Source: an uncultured Bacteroidales bacterium
GTDB taxonomy: Bacteria > Bacteroidota > Bacteroidia > Bacteroidales > Muribaculaceae
Direction: 5' to 3'
NCBI GenBank assembly: GCA_900552315.1
Contig: URZM01000011.1
Location: 1-23,275 of the forward strand
Length of the DNA: 23,275 nucleotides
Of the stretch, positions 8,282 through 16,113 are shown piece after piece. The position numbers were made by a program, and so were the translations under genes. Each line of letters begins with the position of its first letter. The stretch's first letter is position 1. The notes under the pieces are model-generated. The model saw only the letters and a program-made list of their open reading frames with translations, did no database searches and was not told the origin of the DNA.

Positions 8282-8998
8282 TCAGGACTCTGTGTGTACG
8301 ATGCGTGAAACGATTTCTGCCGATGTGGGTCGCGGAGCCGTGCCGAACAACGGCGAGGCGCAAGGGGGCGGCGTTGCCTTGTCGGTGCATGTGGAGTGGT
8401 ATTCCGGCGCTCCGGTCAGGGTCTCTACCTGCGCTATGTTCTGAGGGTTGATGCCCGATCCCGGCATAACTGCGTTCCGTCCGTTCGCCTGCCTCACCAG
8501 GGCTGCTATGATGTCGGTGCCTTCGGCGGCAGTGGCCTTGGTGCCGGAGGTGAGCAGTCGCGGTATGCCCAGCTCTATAATTTCTTCCAGTGCCGATGCC
8601 GGGTCGCGGCACTCGTCGAAAGCGCGGTGAAAGGTGATGTCCAGCCCCTCGCAGTGTTTCAGCAGTCGGCGCATGGCGGCGATGTCGATGTCACCCCGGG
8701 GCGTGAGCGCGCCTGTCACCACGCCGTCGGCCCCTGCGGCCTTGGCCGCCTCTATGTCAGCCTCCATGACCGCCAGCTCGCGGGTGGAGTATACGAAATC
8801 GCCGCCACGGGGACGTATCAGAACATTCACGCGCATCATGCCCTTCTCGCGCACGGCACCCACTATAAGTCCCGCCGAGGGGGTCAGGCCTCCTACCTCG
8901 ATGCCGGAGCAAAGCTCCACACGCACGGCGCCCCCGTCGCGGGCGGCTATCACGTCGGCCATGGAGGTGCAGCACACCTCAACCTGTCTTGTTCTCAT
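8282..8998 (-). CDS. cutC: CutC family protein
   Basis: A 238-residue TIM-barrel protein of the CutC family, historically linked to copper homeostasis, though its biochemical role is unsettled. Family landmarks are the start RQVEVCCTSMADVIAARDGGAVRVELC, the stretch GGLTPSAGLI, VLIRPRGGDFVYS, GADGVVTGALTPRGDID, LDITFHRAFDE, and PRLLTSGTKATAAEG followed by MPGSGINPQN. Length fits the family. The frame can be extended four codons to a TTG at 9010, but I prefer the ATG at 8996-8998. A near-consensus TAATCTTG lies immediately upstream at about 9006-9013, which would make the leader extremely short. It is the first gene of a pair with the downstream membrane protein. Confidence 0.93.
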   Translation of the reverse strand: MRTRQVEVCCTSMADVIAARDGGAVRVELCSGIEVGGLTPSAGLIVGAVREKGMMRVNVLIRPRGGDFVYSTRELAVMEADIEAAKAAGADGVVTGALTPRGDIDIAAMRRLLKHCEGLDITFHRAFDECRDPASALEEIIELGIPRLLTSGTKATAAEGTDIIAALVRQANGRNAVMPGSGINPQNIAQVETLTGAPEYHSTCTDKATPPPCASPLFGTAPRPTSAEIVSRIVHTES

Positions 8999-9088
8999 TT
9001 TTTTATGCAAGATTATACTAAACGCCCATGCGGGTCGTTAATAAAATGTAAACTATCATTTAACACCATGTTTGCCTATGCATAAACT

Positions 9089-9277
9089 CTACACAGCCAA
9101 AACCATTTCGGCGCCTGACGCCGATGATTCAAACATGAAGACTCCACGCATGTCTACCATCAGTTTCCTGCGCAATTTCGCGAGAGCATACACGTTCTCG
9201 TCCCAGACAGGAACCGTCATACTCAACTGACGGAAAGTTCCGGAATTTACCGGAAGCCGCAAGACCGCCGCGCCCAT
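9089..9277 (-). CDS. Doubtful 62-residue open frame after the zinc-ribbon gene
   Basis: An ATG at 9275-9277 opens a 62-residue frame starting 7 bases after the stop of the zinc-ribbon-repeat gene on the same strand, the spacing of a cotranscribed gene. The product is mildly basic, has no signal peptide, membrane segment or Cys pair, and matches nothing I recognise. It may be a real small downstream gene, the decayed tail of a longer ancestor of its neighbour, or chance. Nothing else was seen in 8999-9283. Confidence 0.2.
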   Translation of the reverse strand: MGAAVLRLPVNSGTFRQLSMTVPVWDENVYALAKLRRKLMVDMRGVFMFESSASGAEMVLAV

Positions 9278-9283
9278 GTCCCC

Positions 9284-9721
9284 TCAGCGGGAAGGAGCGT
9301 GGCGGCCTTTGTATGTCCCGTCGGGATGACGCGGACAGTTGCCTGAGGTCATGGAGCTGATGGAGCTGTAACGCGCCCCGCAGAAGCGGCAATAGTATGC
9401 GGAAGCCGCCTCGCCGGTGTAAGGAGAGTGACGGCCTTTATAAGACCCTTTGGGGTGGCGCGGGCAGTTGCCTGAGGTCAGCGAGCTGATGGAGCTGTAG
9501 GAAGAGCCGCAATATTCGCAGAAGAACTTTTTCTGGCCGCTGTCGCCCTGGTACACGGCATGCCGTCCCTTGTATGAGCCATTTGGGTGGCGCGGACAGT
9601 TGCCCGAGGTCAGCGAGCTGATGGAGCTGTAGCGCGCCCCGCAATACTGGCAGCAATAGTTGTCGGCCAAGGCGCACAGGGCGCATGCCGCGAACACGAG
9701 GGCTAAAAGGTATCTTTGCAT
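9284..9721 (-). CDS. Secreted small protein with three zinc-ribbon-like repeats
   Basis: A 145-residue protein with a signal peptide (residues 1 to about 20, MQRYLLALVFAACALCALA) and almost nothing else but three tandem repeats of 43-44 residues. Each repeat has the pattern C-x2-C-G-x13-C-x2-H-x8-H: Cys24/27/42 with His45/54, Cys68/71/86 with His89/98, and Cys111/114/129 with His132/141. The repeated core YSSISS(L/M)TSGNCPRHP is nearly identical each time. The Cys/His spacing suggests one metal ion, probably zinc, per repeat. The ATG at 9721 was chosen over a TTG six bases upstream because it gives a clean signal peptide. Similar repeat units occur in Bacteroidetes proteins of unknown function. 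Zinc binding and location are inferred, and no function can be given. Confidence 0.75.
   Translation of the reverse strand: MQRYLLALVFAACALCALADNYCCQYCGARYSSISSLTSGNCPRHPNGSYKGRHAVYQGDSGQKKFFCEYCGSSYSSISSLTSGNCPRHPKGSYKGRHSPYTGEAASAYYCRFCGARYSSISSMTSGNCPRHPDGTYKGRHAPSR
9320..9640 (-). repeat. Three coding tandem repeats within the zinc-ribbon gene
   Basis: The DNA shows the same strings three times at intervals of about 130 bases, including GAGCTGATGGAGCTGTA (written on the plus strand) and GTCCCTTGTATG-like stretches. These repeats encode the three zinc-ribbon units. The near-identity at DNA level suggests fairly recent duplication or gene conversion between units. Confidence 0.6.
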
Positions 9722-9740
9722 AGTCAAGACTGTTTTGTCG

Positions 9741-9771
9741 CGAAGTTAACAATAAATGCCTCTATTTCCAA
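9741..9771 (-). promoter_or_regulatory. Promoter of the zinc-ribbon gene
   Basis: The minus strand has TTG (9769-9771), a 20-base spacer and TAACTTCG (9741-9748), one mismatch from the TAnnTTTG box. Transcription would start near 9734 and leave a leader of only about 13 bases. Confidence 0.55.
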
Positions 9772-9789
9772 ATTTCCGGATGGGTCCCG

Positions 9790-11025
9790 TCACTCATTGT
9801 CGAAGCGAAGGGTCTCTGCGGGCTTTATCCTGCCGGCGAATTGCGAGGGCAGGATCAGCGCCAGCCATGTCAGGGCTGTGAACCCGGCAAATACAGCAAT
9901 GAAATGCAGCGGCTCCAGGCTCACAGGCACGAAATCTATGTAATATGCCTCCGGGTCGAGGGGTATGAGACGAGTGTATTTCTGCACCAGAATCAGGGCG
10001 AGCGCCACGCCGCCTCCCGTAAGCATCCCTCTGAGGCCGATGCGTATGGCCAGCAGGATGAACACATTGCGTATCTGGCGGCGTGTGGCTCCCAGGCTCC
10101 TCATGACCCCGATGAACCGGATGCGCTCGAGTATTATGACCAGCATCCCGGAAATCAGCGTGAACACGGCCACGGCGCACATGAGCGCGAGAATCACCCA
10201 TACGTTGACATCGAGCAGGTCGAGCCACGCGAAATAGTGCCCTCCCTTGTCAAGAGCCGTGGCGCTTTGGAAATTCTGTGTCACCTGCCCTTTGCGTATG
10301 GCCGAGTTGAGGTCTGCTATGAGTCGGCTGTTGTGTTCCGGCAGCCGGTCGAAATCCTCGGTCATGATTTCTATGGCGGACCCTTGCAGGGAATCCAGAC
10401 CGGTGAGCTGCCGCACCATGGCCGCGGAGCCGTATGCGAAATACTGGTCGTATGAGTCGAAATGGGTGTTAAACACGCCGCTGACGCGCACTTTGCGTGC
10501 TTTCAGCTCGTCGCTCATGAACAGGTTGAGGGAATCCCCGGCATGTACGCCGAGTTTGTCGGCAGCTGACTGAGACACCATTATGTCCAACGGCCTCATG
10601 GGGTTCAGCACAGAGCCGGACACCAGGTTTGATTTCAGGAAAGAAAAGTCATAGTCTCTCTCCACCCCGCGCATGTACAGCCCTTTGAACGAGTCGGATG
10701 TCTTGAGCAGCACGGGAGCCGTGACCATGAGGTCGGCCCGTTTTATGTATGGTCGCGAATTCAGGAACTCCCGCAGCCCGGGGGTGTATTCCACCACAGG
10801 GGAGTCCTCTTCGTACTGCATCGCCGGATACAGGCTTATGTGTGCGTCAAAACCTGTGATTCTGTCGCGTATCTGGGTGCGGAAGCCGCTTACCACGCTG
10901 ATGCTCAGAAGCATCACGGCTATGGACAAGGCCGTGGAGATGACGGCCACCTTCAGGGCCGGTGACCGTCGGGTGCCTATGCCTGACAGGGCCAGGCGGC
11001 GGGCTATGAACAGTTCTGTCTTCAA
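9790..11025 (-). CDS. LolC/LolE-like ABC transporter permease
   Basis: A 411-residue FtsX-type permease of the LolC/LolE family, which works with a LolD-type ATPase to release lipoproteins from the inner membrane for transfer to the outer membrane. It has the family layout: a cytoplasmic start MKTELFIARRLALS, first membrane helix at about 27-47, a large periplasmic MacB/PCD-like domain to about 265, then three helices at about 273-300, 320-345 and 375-400. The signature VSGFRTQIRDRITGFDAHI follows the first helix. Bacteroidetes often have a single such permease acting as a homodimer. No ATPase gene is nearby. It starts 13 bases after the aminotransferase gene and is probably its operon partner. 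Confidence 0.85.
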   Translation of the reverse strand: MKTELFIARRLALSGIGTRRSPALKVAVISTALSIAVMLLSISVVSGFRTQIRDRITGFDAHISLYPAMQYEEDSPVVEYTPGLREFLNSRPYIKRADLMVTAPVLLKTSDSFKGLYMRGVERDYDFSFLKSNLVSGSVLNPMRPLDIMVSQSAADKLGVHAGDSLNLFMSDELKARKVRVSGVFNTHFDSYDQYFAYGSAAMVRQLTGLDSLQGSAIEIMTEDFDRLPEHNSRLIADLNSAIRKGQVTQNFQSATALDKGGHYFAWLDLLDVNVWVILALMCAVAVFTLISGMLVIILERIRFIGVMRSLGATRRQIRNVFILLAIRIGLRGMLTGGGVALALILVQKYTRLIPLDPEAYYIDFVPVSLEPLHFIAVFAGFTALTWLALILPSQFAGRIKPAETLRFDNE

Positions 11026-11038
11026 AATATGGTCTTGA

Positions 11039-12238
11039 TTACTTGATGGTGAGAGGGTAGGTGTCCAACGCCGCCTTCAGTACACGCAGCGCAGAGGCCA
11101 GGTCCTCCTTGTTGAGGACATATGCCAGGCGCACCTGGTCCTTGCCTGCTCCCAGCTTGGTGTAGAACCCCGAGGCCGGGGCCATGAACACCGTGGCCCC
11201 CTCGTGTTCGAACTCTGTCAGGCACCAGCGGCAAAACTCCTCCGCGTCCGGTACCGGCAACCTGGCCACAGTGTAGAACGCGCCCATAGGGATAGGTGAG
11301 TATACCCCGGGGATGCGGTTCAGTCCGTCGACCATGAAATTGCGCCGCTCCACATATTCATTGTATGTGTCCAACAGATACTCCGGACTCGCGCTCACCG
11401 AAGCCTCGGCCACTATCTGGCCCAGAAGCGGCGGCGAGAGACGTGCCTGGCAGAATTTCATGATGCTCTCTTTAAGCTCTTTGTGGCGTGTGATGATGGC
11501 GCCTATGCGTATGCCGCACTCGCTGTAACGCTTCGAGACGGAATCTATAAGCACCACCCGGTCCTCGATGCCCTCGAGGTGGAACGCCGATATGTATGGC
11601 GCTCCGGTGTATGTGAACTCGCGGTACACCTCGTCCGAGAACAGGAACAGGTCGTGCTTCAGCACCAGGTCCCGCAGGGCCTCCATCTCGCGGCGAGTGT
11701 ACAGGTAGCCCGTGGGATTGTTGGGGTTGCAAATAAGTATTCCTTTGGTGCGAGGGGTTATGAGCGCCTCGAACTCTTCCACTGGTGGGAGCGCGAACCC
11801 GTTGTCGATGCTTGCCGTCACGGTCTTTATCACCGCCCCGGCAGAGATGGCGAAGGCCATGTAGTTGGCATACGCTGGCTCGGGGACTATGATTTCGTCA
11901 CCTGGGTCGAGACAGGCCATGAAGGCGAACAGCACCGCCTCCGAGCCTCCGCTCGTTATGATTATGTCCTCCGCCTCTACGGGGATGCGGTATCTGTGAT
12001 AATATTCCGCAAGTCTCGCCCGCAGGGAGGGCAGCCCTGCCGACGGGCTGTATTCCAGCACGGTGCGGTCGATATGCTTCAGCGCCTCGAAAGCCTGAGG
12101 GGGAGATGGCAGGTCCGGCTGTCCGATGTTGAGGTGATACACTTTCACGCCGCGTCGCTTGGCCTCGTCGGCCAGCGGCACGAGTTTCCTGATAGGGGAT
12201 GCGGGCATCACACGCCCGCGTTCTGATACGTTTGGCAT
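11039..12238 (-). CDS. PLP-dependent class I/II aminotransferase
   Basis: A 399-residue fold-type I aminotransferase of the aspartate aminotransferase superfamily. It opens with SERGRVMPASPIRKLVPLADEAKRRG, the usual Bacteroidetes start for this subfamily, which supports the ATG at 12238. Visible landmarks are HLNIGQPDLPSPP, EYSPSAGLPSLR, ITSGGSEAV, CNPNNPTG (with the cofactor/substrate-binding Asn), FLFSDEVYREF (Asp for the pyridine nitrogen), SVSKRYSECGIRIG (Lys forming the Schiff base) and the C-terminal VRLAYVLN (Arg for the substrate carboxylate). Amino-acid specificity cannot be read from sequence. It is the first gene of a unit with the LolC/E-like permease 13 bases downstream. The 62 bases upstream are A+T-rich but hold no clean promoter match. 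Confidence 0.9.
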   Translation of the reverse strand: MPNVSERGRVMPASPIRKLVPLADEAKRRGVKVYHLNIGQPDLPSPPQAFEALKHIDRTVLEYSPSAGLPSLRARLAEYYHRYRIPVEAEDIIITSGGSEAVLFAFMACLDPGDEIIVPEPAYANYMAFAISAGAVIKTVTASIDNGFALPPVEEFEALITPRTKGILICNPNNPTGYLYTRREMEALRDLVLKHDLFLFSDEVYREFTYTGAPYISAFHLEGIEDRVVLIDSVSKRYSECGIRIGAIITRHKELKESIMKFCQARLSPPLLGQIVAEASVSASPEYLLDTYNEYVERRNFMVDGLNRIPGVYSPIPMGAFYTVARLPVPDAEEFCRWCLTEFEHEGATVFMAPASGFYTKLGAGKDQVRLAYVLNKEDLASALRVLKAALDTYPLTIK

Positions 12239-12300
12239 TTTCAGGATAAGAGGGAGAGGTCTACACTATATAATTATTACATCAATTTTCTTTGAGGATT

Positions 12301-13104
12301 TCATCTCGCTCTCAGTTGCCAGAAGGCCACTGCCGAAGCTGCGGCCACGTTGAGCGAGTCCACGGCATGGTGCATGGGTATGCGCAGCACGTAGTCGGCG
12401 TCGCCCACGGCCCTGGCGCTGAGTCCGTCACCCTCCGTGCCCATGCGCAGCGCCAGCCTCTGTTCGGCGGCGGGCAGCGGCGAGTCTATAGGCAGCGAGT
12501 CGTCGCTCAGCGCGAGCGCCGCCACCTTGAACCCCGCGCCCTTGAGTTCCCGCAGACTATCGTCGGTCCAGGTCCAGGGTACCAGGAACACGCTGCCCAT
12601 GGACACGCGCACGGCGCGGCGGTTCAGCGGGTCGCATGTGGAGGGCGTCAGCAGAACTGCGTCAATGCCGAGAGCGGCCGCCGAGCGGAAGATGGCTCCT
12701 ATGTTGGTAGTGTCGGTGACCCCGTCTATCACCACCACGCGCCGCGCGTCGCGGCATATCTCTGCCACCGAAAGGAACGGCTTGCGGCGCATGGCGCACA
12801 GCACACCCCGCGTCAGCTTATATCCGGTAAGGGCCGCCAGCAGCTCCCTGCCGCCCGTGAATACCGGCATGTCTGCCGGGCAGCGTGCTATGACAGAGGC
12901 CGCGTCGCCCTCGATATGCCGCGCCTCGCATAGCAGCGACACAGGCTCGTAACCGGCATCAAGGGCCACATGTATCACTTTCGGGCTCTCGGCTATGAAC
13001 AGCCCTTCCTCCGGCCTCAGCCGGTTGCGCAGCTGGGCCTCGGTCAGAGACACGTATGGCTCGAGCCCGGGTGTCTGCAATGTCGTGATTTCAATCCGTC
13101 TCAT
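12301..13104 (-). CDS. TrmH/SpoU-family RNA 2'-O-ribose methyltransferase
   Basis: A 267-residue SPOUT enzyme that uses S-adenosylmethionine to methylate a ribose 2'-OH in tRNA or rRNA. The N-terminal substrate-binding part (residues about 1-110, with EGLFIAESPKVIHVAL) is followed by the knotted catalytic domain. Motif 1 is TNIGAIFRSAAALG with its Asn and Arg, motif 2 is LRMGTEGDGLS, and motif 3 is IPMHHAVDSLNVAAASAVA. The target base cannot be told. It is the last gene of a four-gene minus-strand run, starting 3 bases after the thioesterase gene. A second, different SpoU enzyme opens the same run. Confidence 0.88.
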   Translation of the reverse strand: MRRIEITTLQTPGLEPYVSLTEAQLRNRLRPEEGLFIAESPKVIHVALDAGYEPVSLLCEARHIEGDAASVIARCPADMPVFTGGRELLAALTGYKLTRGVLCAMRRKPFLSVAEICRDARRVVVIDGVTDTTNIGAIFRSAAALGIDAVLLTPSTCDPLNRRAVRVSMGSVFLVPWTWTDDSLRELKGAGFKVAALALSDDSLPIDSPLPAAEQRLALRMGTEGDGLSARAVGDADYVLRIPMHHAVDSLNVAAASAVAFWQLRAR

Positions 13105-13107
13105 GAT

Positions 13108-13860
13108 TCAGAGTGTGTGAGGCATGGAGTCGCGTTCTTGCCACGTGATGCGGGCCGAGACCATCTTCTGTCCATCCCGCAGCAGCTCGCAATCATTGAC
13201 CGGGCCGCTTTGCGAGGCGCGTACCAGCACCACGTCCTCGAAATAGCACTCATGGCTGAAGGCTATGTCGAACCTGCTCACCAGGTTGCGGTCGAAGTGG
13301 GCGAGCGGCCACCGGTTGAGGATAAGGTCTATGTATCGCACCGTGTTGACATGGCGGTTGAAATCCAGGTCGCAATACCGGAACGTGTATTCAAACTCCA
13401 GGCATCCCTCCGGGGGGCTTGCCAGACGCGGCATCCTGGGGATGGGACACGGGAGCGCGGGGCAGGGGAGCGGCTCGGCGCAGATGGCCGACAGGTCCCC
13501 GAGAGTGCGTCTCTTCAGGTCTATGGCCACCCACACGGTGCGGGCATGGCCTATGACGGCCCCCTCGCCGTCCTCTATGAGCATGTTGCGCTCCGAGAAG
13601 CGCCGGTTTATGTTGTCTATCCAGGTGGTGATGGAGTACGTGTCGTTGATTCCCGGATAGCGGCTCATCTCCACCGACAGGCGCGACAGCACCCAGCCTA
13701 TGCCGAGTGAGGCCAGGCGGGTGTAGCCTATGTCCAGGATGTTCGCGTGCTCGGTGGCCGTCTCTATCAGCCGCTCGCACAGCAGCGGCAGCGGCAGGTG
13801 GCCGGTGGCGTCGCACTCCCCGGCTGTGAGGTGATATGTATGTCTGTGGGTCTTGTTCAT
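13108..13860 (-). CDS. Acyl-ACP thioesterase
   Basis: A 250-residue FatA/FatB-type thioesterase that hydrolyses acyl-acyl-carrier-protein and releases free fatty acids in the cytoplasm. It shows two hot-dog halves: the first around residues 5-130 (TYHLTAGECDATGHLPLPLLCERLIETATEHA, then TWIDNINRRFSERN) and the second from about 150. The second half holds the YCDLDFNRHVNTVRYIDLILN segment, whose Asn-x-His arrangement is the catalytic signature. Length agrees with bacterial members. It lies 4 bases downstream of radA and 3 bases upstream of a methyltransferase gene, so it is surely cotranscribed. A short Pro/Ala-rich stretch, LPCPALPCPIPRMP, between the halves is probably the linker. Confidence 0.9.
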   Translation of the reverse strand: MNKTHRHTYHLTAGECDATGHLPLPLLCERLIETATEHANILDIGYTRLASLGIGWVLSRLSVEMSRYPGINDTYSITTWIDNINRRFSERNMLIEDGEGAVIGHARTVWVAIDLKRRTLGDLSAICAEPLPCPALPCPIPRMPRLASPPEGCLEFEYTFRYCDLDFNRHVNTVRYIDLILNRWPLAHFDRNLVSRFDIAFSHECYFEDVVLVRASQSGPVNDCELLRDGQKMVSARITWQERDSMPHTL

Positions 13861-13864
13861 TGTT

Positions 13865-15235
13865 TCATGCGAACAGGGAGCGGAACAAGGTCTCCACCCG
13901 GTCGGTCTCCACTATCCGGATAGAGAATTTGTCCTTCACCCCTTTGAGGTTCCCGGTAGGAATATATATGGTGTCGAATCCCAGTTTCTCGGCCTCGGCC
14001 ACGCGCTGCTCCACGCGGGTCACGGTGCGTATCTCGCCCGAGAGCCCCACCTCGCCGGCGAAAGCCGTGCCGCGAGGCACCTCCATGTCGAAGTTGGACG
14101 ATAGTATGGCGGTGACGACCGACATGTCGAGCGCCGGGTCGGATACTTTCAGCCCTCCGGCTATGTTGAGGAACACGTCCTTGGCGGCGAGCTTGAAGCC
14201 CACCCGCTTCTCGAGCACGGCCAGCAACATGTTCATGCGACGGGGATCGAAGCCGGTGACGGAACGCTGGGGCGTGCCGTAGGCGGCCGTGCTCACCAGT
14301 GCCTGCACCTCAATCAGGAAGGGCCGCGCCCCCTCCACGCTCACGCCTATGGCTATGCCGCTCATCTGTTCCTCCCGGTTTTGGGACAGCAGCATCTCGG
14401 AAGGGTTCTTGACCTCCCGGAGACCCTTCTGCACCATTTCGTATATGCCTATCTCCGAGGTGGAGCCGAAGCGGTTCTTGATGGCGCGCAGTATCCGGTA
14501 GAGGTACTGTCTGTCACCCTCGAACTGCAAGACGGTGTCCACTATGTGCTCCAGCACCTTGGGACCGGCTATGGAGCCTTCCTTGTTGATGTGGCCCACC
14601 AGTATGACCGGCACGCCTGACTCCTTGGCGAACCGAAGCAGGGATGCGGCGCACTCACGCACCTGGCTCACGCTCCCGGCGGCGCTCTCTATCTCCGAGC
14701 TGACTATGGTCTGGATGGAATCCACTATCACCAGTTGGGGTTTCACGTTCTGTATGTGGGTGAAGATGCGGTCCAGGTTCGTCTCGCACAGGATGAAGGT
14801 GTTGTCGGCGACCTTGCCTATGCGGTCGGCCCTGAGCTTGAGCTGGGTGGCGCTCTCTTCTCCTGAGACGTACAATATCCGTTTGCCTCTGATGCTCAGT
14901 ATGTTCTGGAGTATGAGGGTAGATTTGCCTATGCCCGGTTCGCCTCCTATCAACGTGAGTGAACCTGCCACCAGGCCACCCCCCAGGACCCTGTTCAGCT
15001 CCGAGCTGGGCATGTGTATCCGAGGCTCCTCCAAGGCTTGTATCTCACTTAGTGGCATGGGCCTGGAGTCCGGGCTTATCAGCGAGCCGCGCACGGCCTT
15101 CCCCGTGCCCTTGGATACCTGGACTTTCTCCTCCACAAAGGTGTTCCATTCTCCACATGCCGGGCAGCGTCCCACCCATTTCGCGGATTCCTGGCCGCAA
15201 TTGCTGCAAAAATATACTGTCTTTACCTTTGCCAT
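13865..15235 (-). CDS. radA: DNA repair protein RadA/Sms
   Basis: A 456-residue RecA-like helicase that promotes branch migration in recombination intermediates. The order is canonical: a zinc ribbon with Cys10, Cys13, Cys24 and Cys27; Walker A GEPGIGKS at 98-105; Walker B LVIVDSIQ at 168-175; the RadA-specific KNRFG at 253-257; and a Lon-protease-like C-terminal domain from about 285 to the end. Length is normal and no key residue is missing. It starts 13 bases after the upstream SpoU gene and ends 4 bases before the thioesterase gene, forming part of the four-gene minus-strand run. Confidence 0.97.
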   Translation of the reverse strand: MAKVKTVYFCSNCGQESAKWVGRCPACGEWNTFVEEKVQVSKGTGKAVRGSLISPDSRPMPLSEIQALEEPRIHMPSSELNRVLGGGLVAGSLTLIGGEPGIGKSTLILQNILSIRGKRILYVSGEESATQLKLRADRIGKVADNTFILCETNLDRIFTHIQNVKPQLVIVDSIQTIVSSEIESAAGSVSQVRECAASLLRFAKESGVPVILVGHINKEGSIAGPKVLEHIVDTVLQFEGDRQYLYRILRAIKNRFGSTSEIGIYEMVQKGLREVKNPSEMLLSQNREEQMSGIAIGVSVEGARPFLIEVQALVSTAAYGTPQRSVTGFDPRRMNMLLAVLEKRVGFKLAAKDVFLNIAGGLKVSDPALDMSVVTAILSSNFDMEVPRGTAFAGEVGLSGEIRTVTRVEQRVAEAEKLGFDTIYIPTGNLKGVKDKFSIRIVETDRVETLFRSLFA

Positions 15236-15248
15236 GATTTGTGTCGGG

Positions 15249-16025
15249 TTACATGAGCCTGCGCCGGAACTCGGACAGGGTTATGGCCGTGGCCATCGCC
15301 ACGTTCAGGGATTCCACCGTGGCGGCCTCAGGCGGATAAGAGGGGATGAGCAGCGGAGAGCATACAAGCTCCCTCACCTGCGGGGTGAGACCCCGTCCCT
15401 CGTTGCCCATGACTATGATGCCTTTCGGGGTCAGGCGGGTTTGGTAGAGGCTTTTCCCGTCGAGCAGCGTGCCGTAGATCGGAAGCCCGGTATCGGCGCG
15501 GTATCTCTCGAGGTATGCAGGCAGCTCCGTATAGCATATCCGCACGCGCCCTATCGCCCCCATGGTGGCCTGTACCGCCTTCGGGTTGAATATGTCCACC
15601 GTCTGGGGGGAGGCTATTATGTGCCGTATGCTGAACCAGTCTGCGGCACGCATTATGGTGCCCAGGTTGCCCGGGTCCTGCACTCCGTCCAGGGCCAGGA
15701 GCAGTTCTCCGCTGATGTCGGCGGGGTCGGGAACCGCAAGCTCCGGCATACGGTACACGGCAATCATCTGCGGAGCGGTGGAGAGGCTTGAGAGCTGCTC
15801 CATGCCTCGAGGAGAGGCTGTGTACACGCGTTGTGGATCCACCCCGGCAGGCACGCCTCGCTCTTGAAGCAGGGCCGGTGTGGCCACCAAGGCTTCCAGA
15901 CCGAAGAAGGGCAGCGTCTCAAGCACGCATTTCACCCCCTCCGCCATGAAAAGACCCTGGCTGACACGGTGTTTACGCATCCCAAGTGAGGCGTATGTCT
16001 TGATTTTGGCTTTTGAAATTTCCAT
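15249..16025 (-). CDS. SpoU/TrmH-family RNA methyltransferase
   Basis: A 258-residue SPOUT 2'-O-ribose methyltransferase, probably acting on rRNA or tRNA. The N-terminal domain (KIKTYASLGMRKHRVSQGLFMAEGVKCV) is of the SpoU substrate-binding type. The catalytic domain has motif 1 DPGNLGTIMRAADWF, motif 2 IVMGNEGRGLTPQV and motif 3 IPSYPPEAATVESLNVAMATAI. It differs clearly from the SpoU gene at the other end of the run, so the two likely have different targets. It is the first gene of the run, transcribed divergently from nfo across an 88-base spacer that seems to hold promoters for both. Confidence 0.9.
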   Translation of the reverse strand: MEISKAKIKTYASLGMRKHRVSQGLFMAEGVKCVLETLPFFGLEALVATPALLQERGVPAGVDPQRVYTASPRGMEQLSSLSTAPQMIAVYRMPELAVPDPADISGELLLALDGVQDPGNLGTIMRAADWFSIRHIIASPQTVDIFNPKAVQATMGAIGRVRICYTELPAYLERYRADTGLPIYGTLLDGKSLYQTRLTPKGIIVMGNEGRGLTPQVRELVCSPLLIPSYPPEAATVESLNVAMATAITLSEFRRRLM

Positions 16026-16034
16026 TTCAGGGAA

Positions 16035-16065
16035 TAAAATTAGTCCAATTTCCCCACCTGTCCAA
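16035..16065 (-). promoter_or_regulatory. Probable promoter of the SpoU-radA-thioesterase-SpoU run
   Basis: The minus strand has TTG (16063-16065), a 20-base spacer and TAATTTTA (16035-16042), one mismatch from TAnnTTTG. Transcription would start only about 3-5 bases before the ATG at 16025, an unusually short leader, so either the leader is minimal or the real promoter lies elsewhere. Confidence 0.4.
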
Positions 16066-16074
16066 ATTTTTTAT

Positions 16075-16082
16075 TAACTTTG
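16075..16082 (+). promoter_or_regulatory. Probable -7 box of nfo
   Basis: TAACTTTG at 16075-16082 is an exact Bacteroidetes -7 box, 31 bases before the nfo start codon. No TTG is found at the right distance upstream, so the -33 element is weak or absent. It overlaps the divergent promoter region of the methyltransferase gene. Confidence 0.45.
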
Positions 16083-16113
16083 TGAGATTTTAGACCATTT
16101 TTACGCAAGTCTC

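Noticed and set aside
8999..9010. TTG start extending cutC by four codons
   Set aside because: The ATG at 8998 gives the normal family N-terminus, and the extension adds only a Lys-rich stub overlapping a possible -7 box.
9320..9640. Regularly spaced repeats that could suggest a CRISPR or VNTR array
   Set aside because: Only three units of about 130 bases, fully in frame, each encoding a Cys/His repeat of the same protein. This is a coding repeat.
14535..15791. 418-codon plus-strand frame across radA and the SpoU gene
   Set aside because: It spans two well-recognised genes on the other strand and matches no family.
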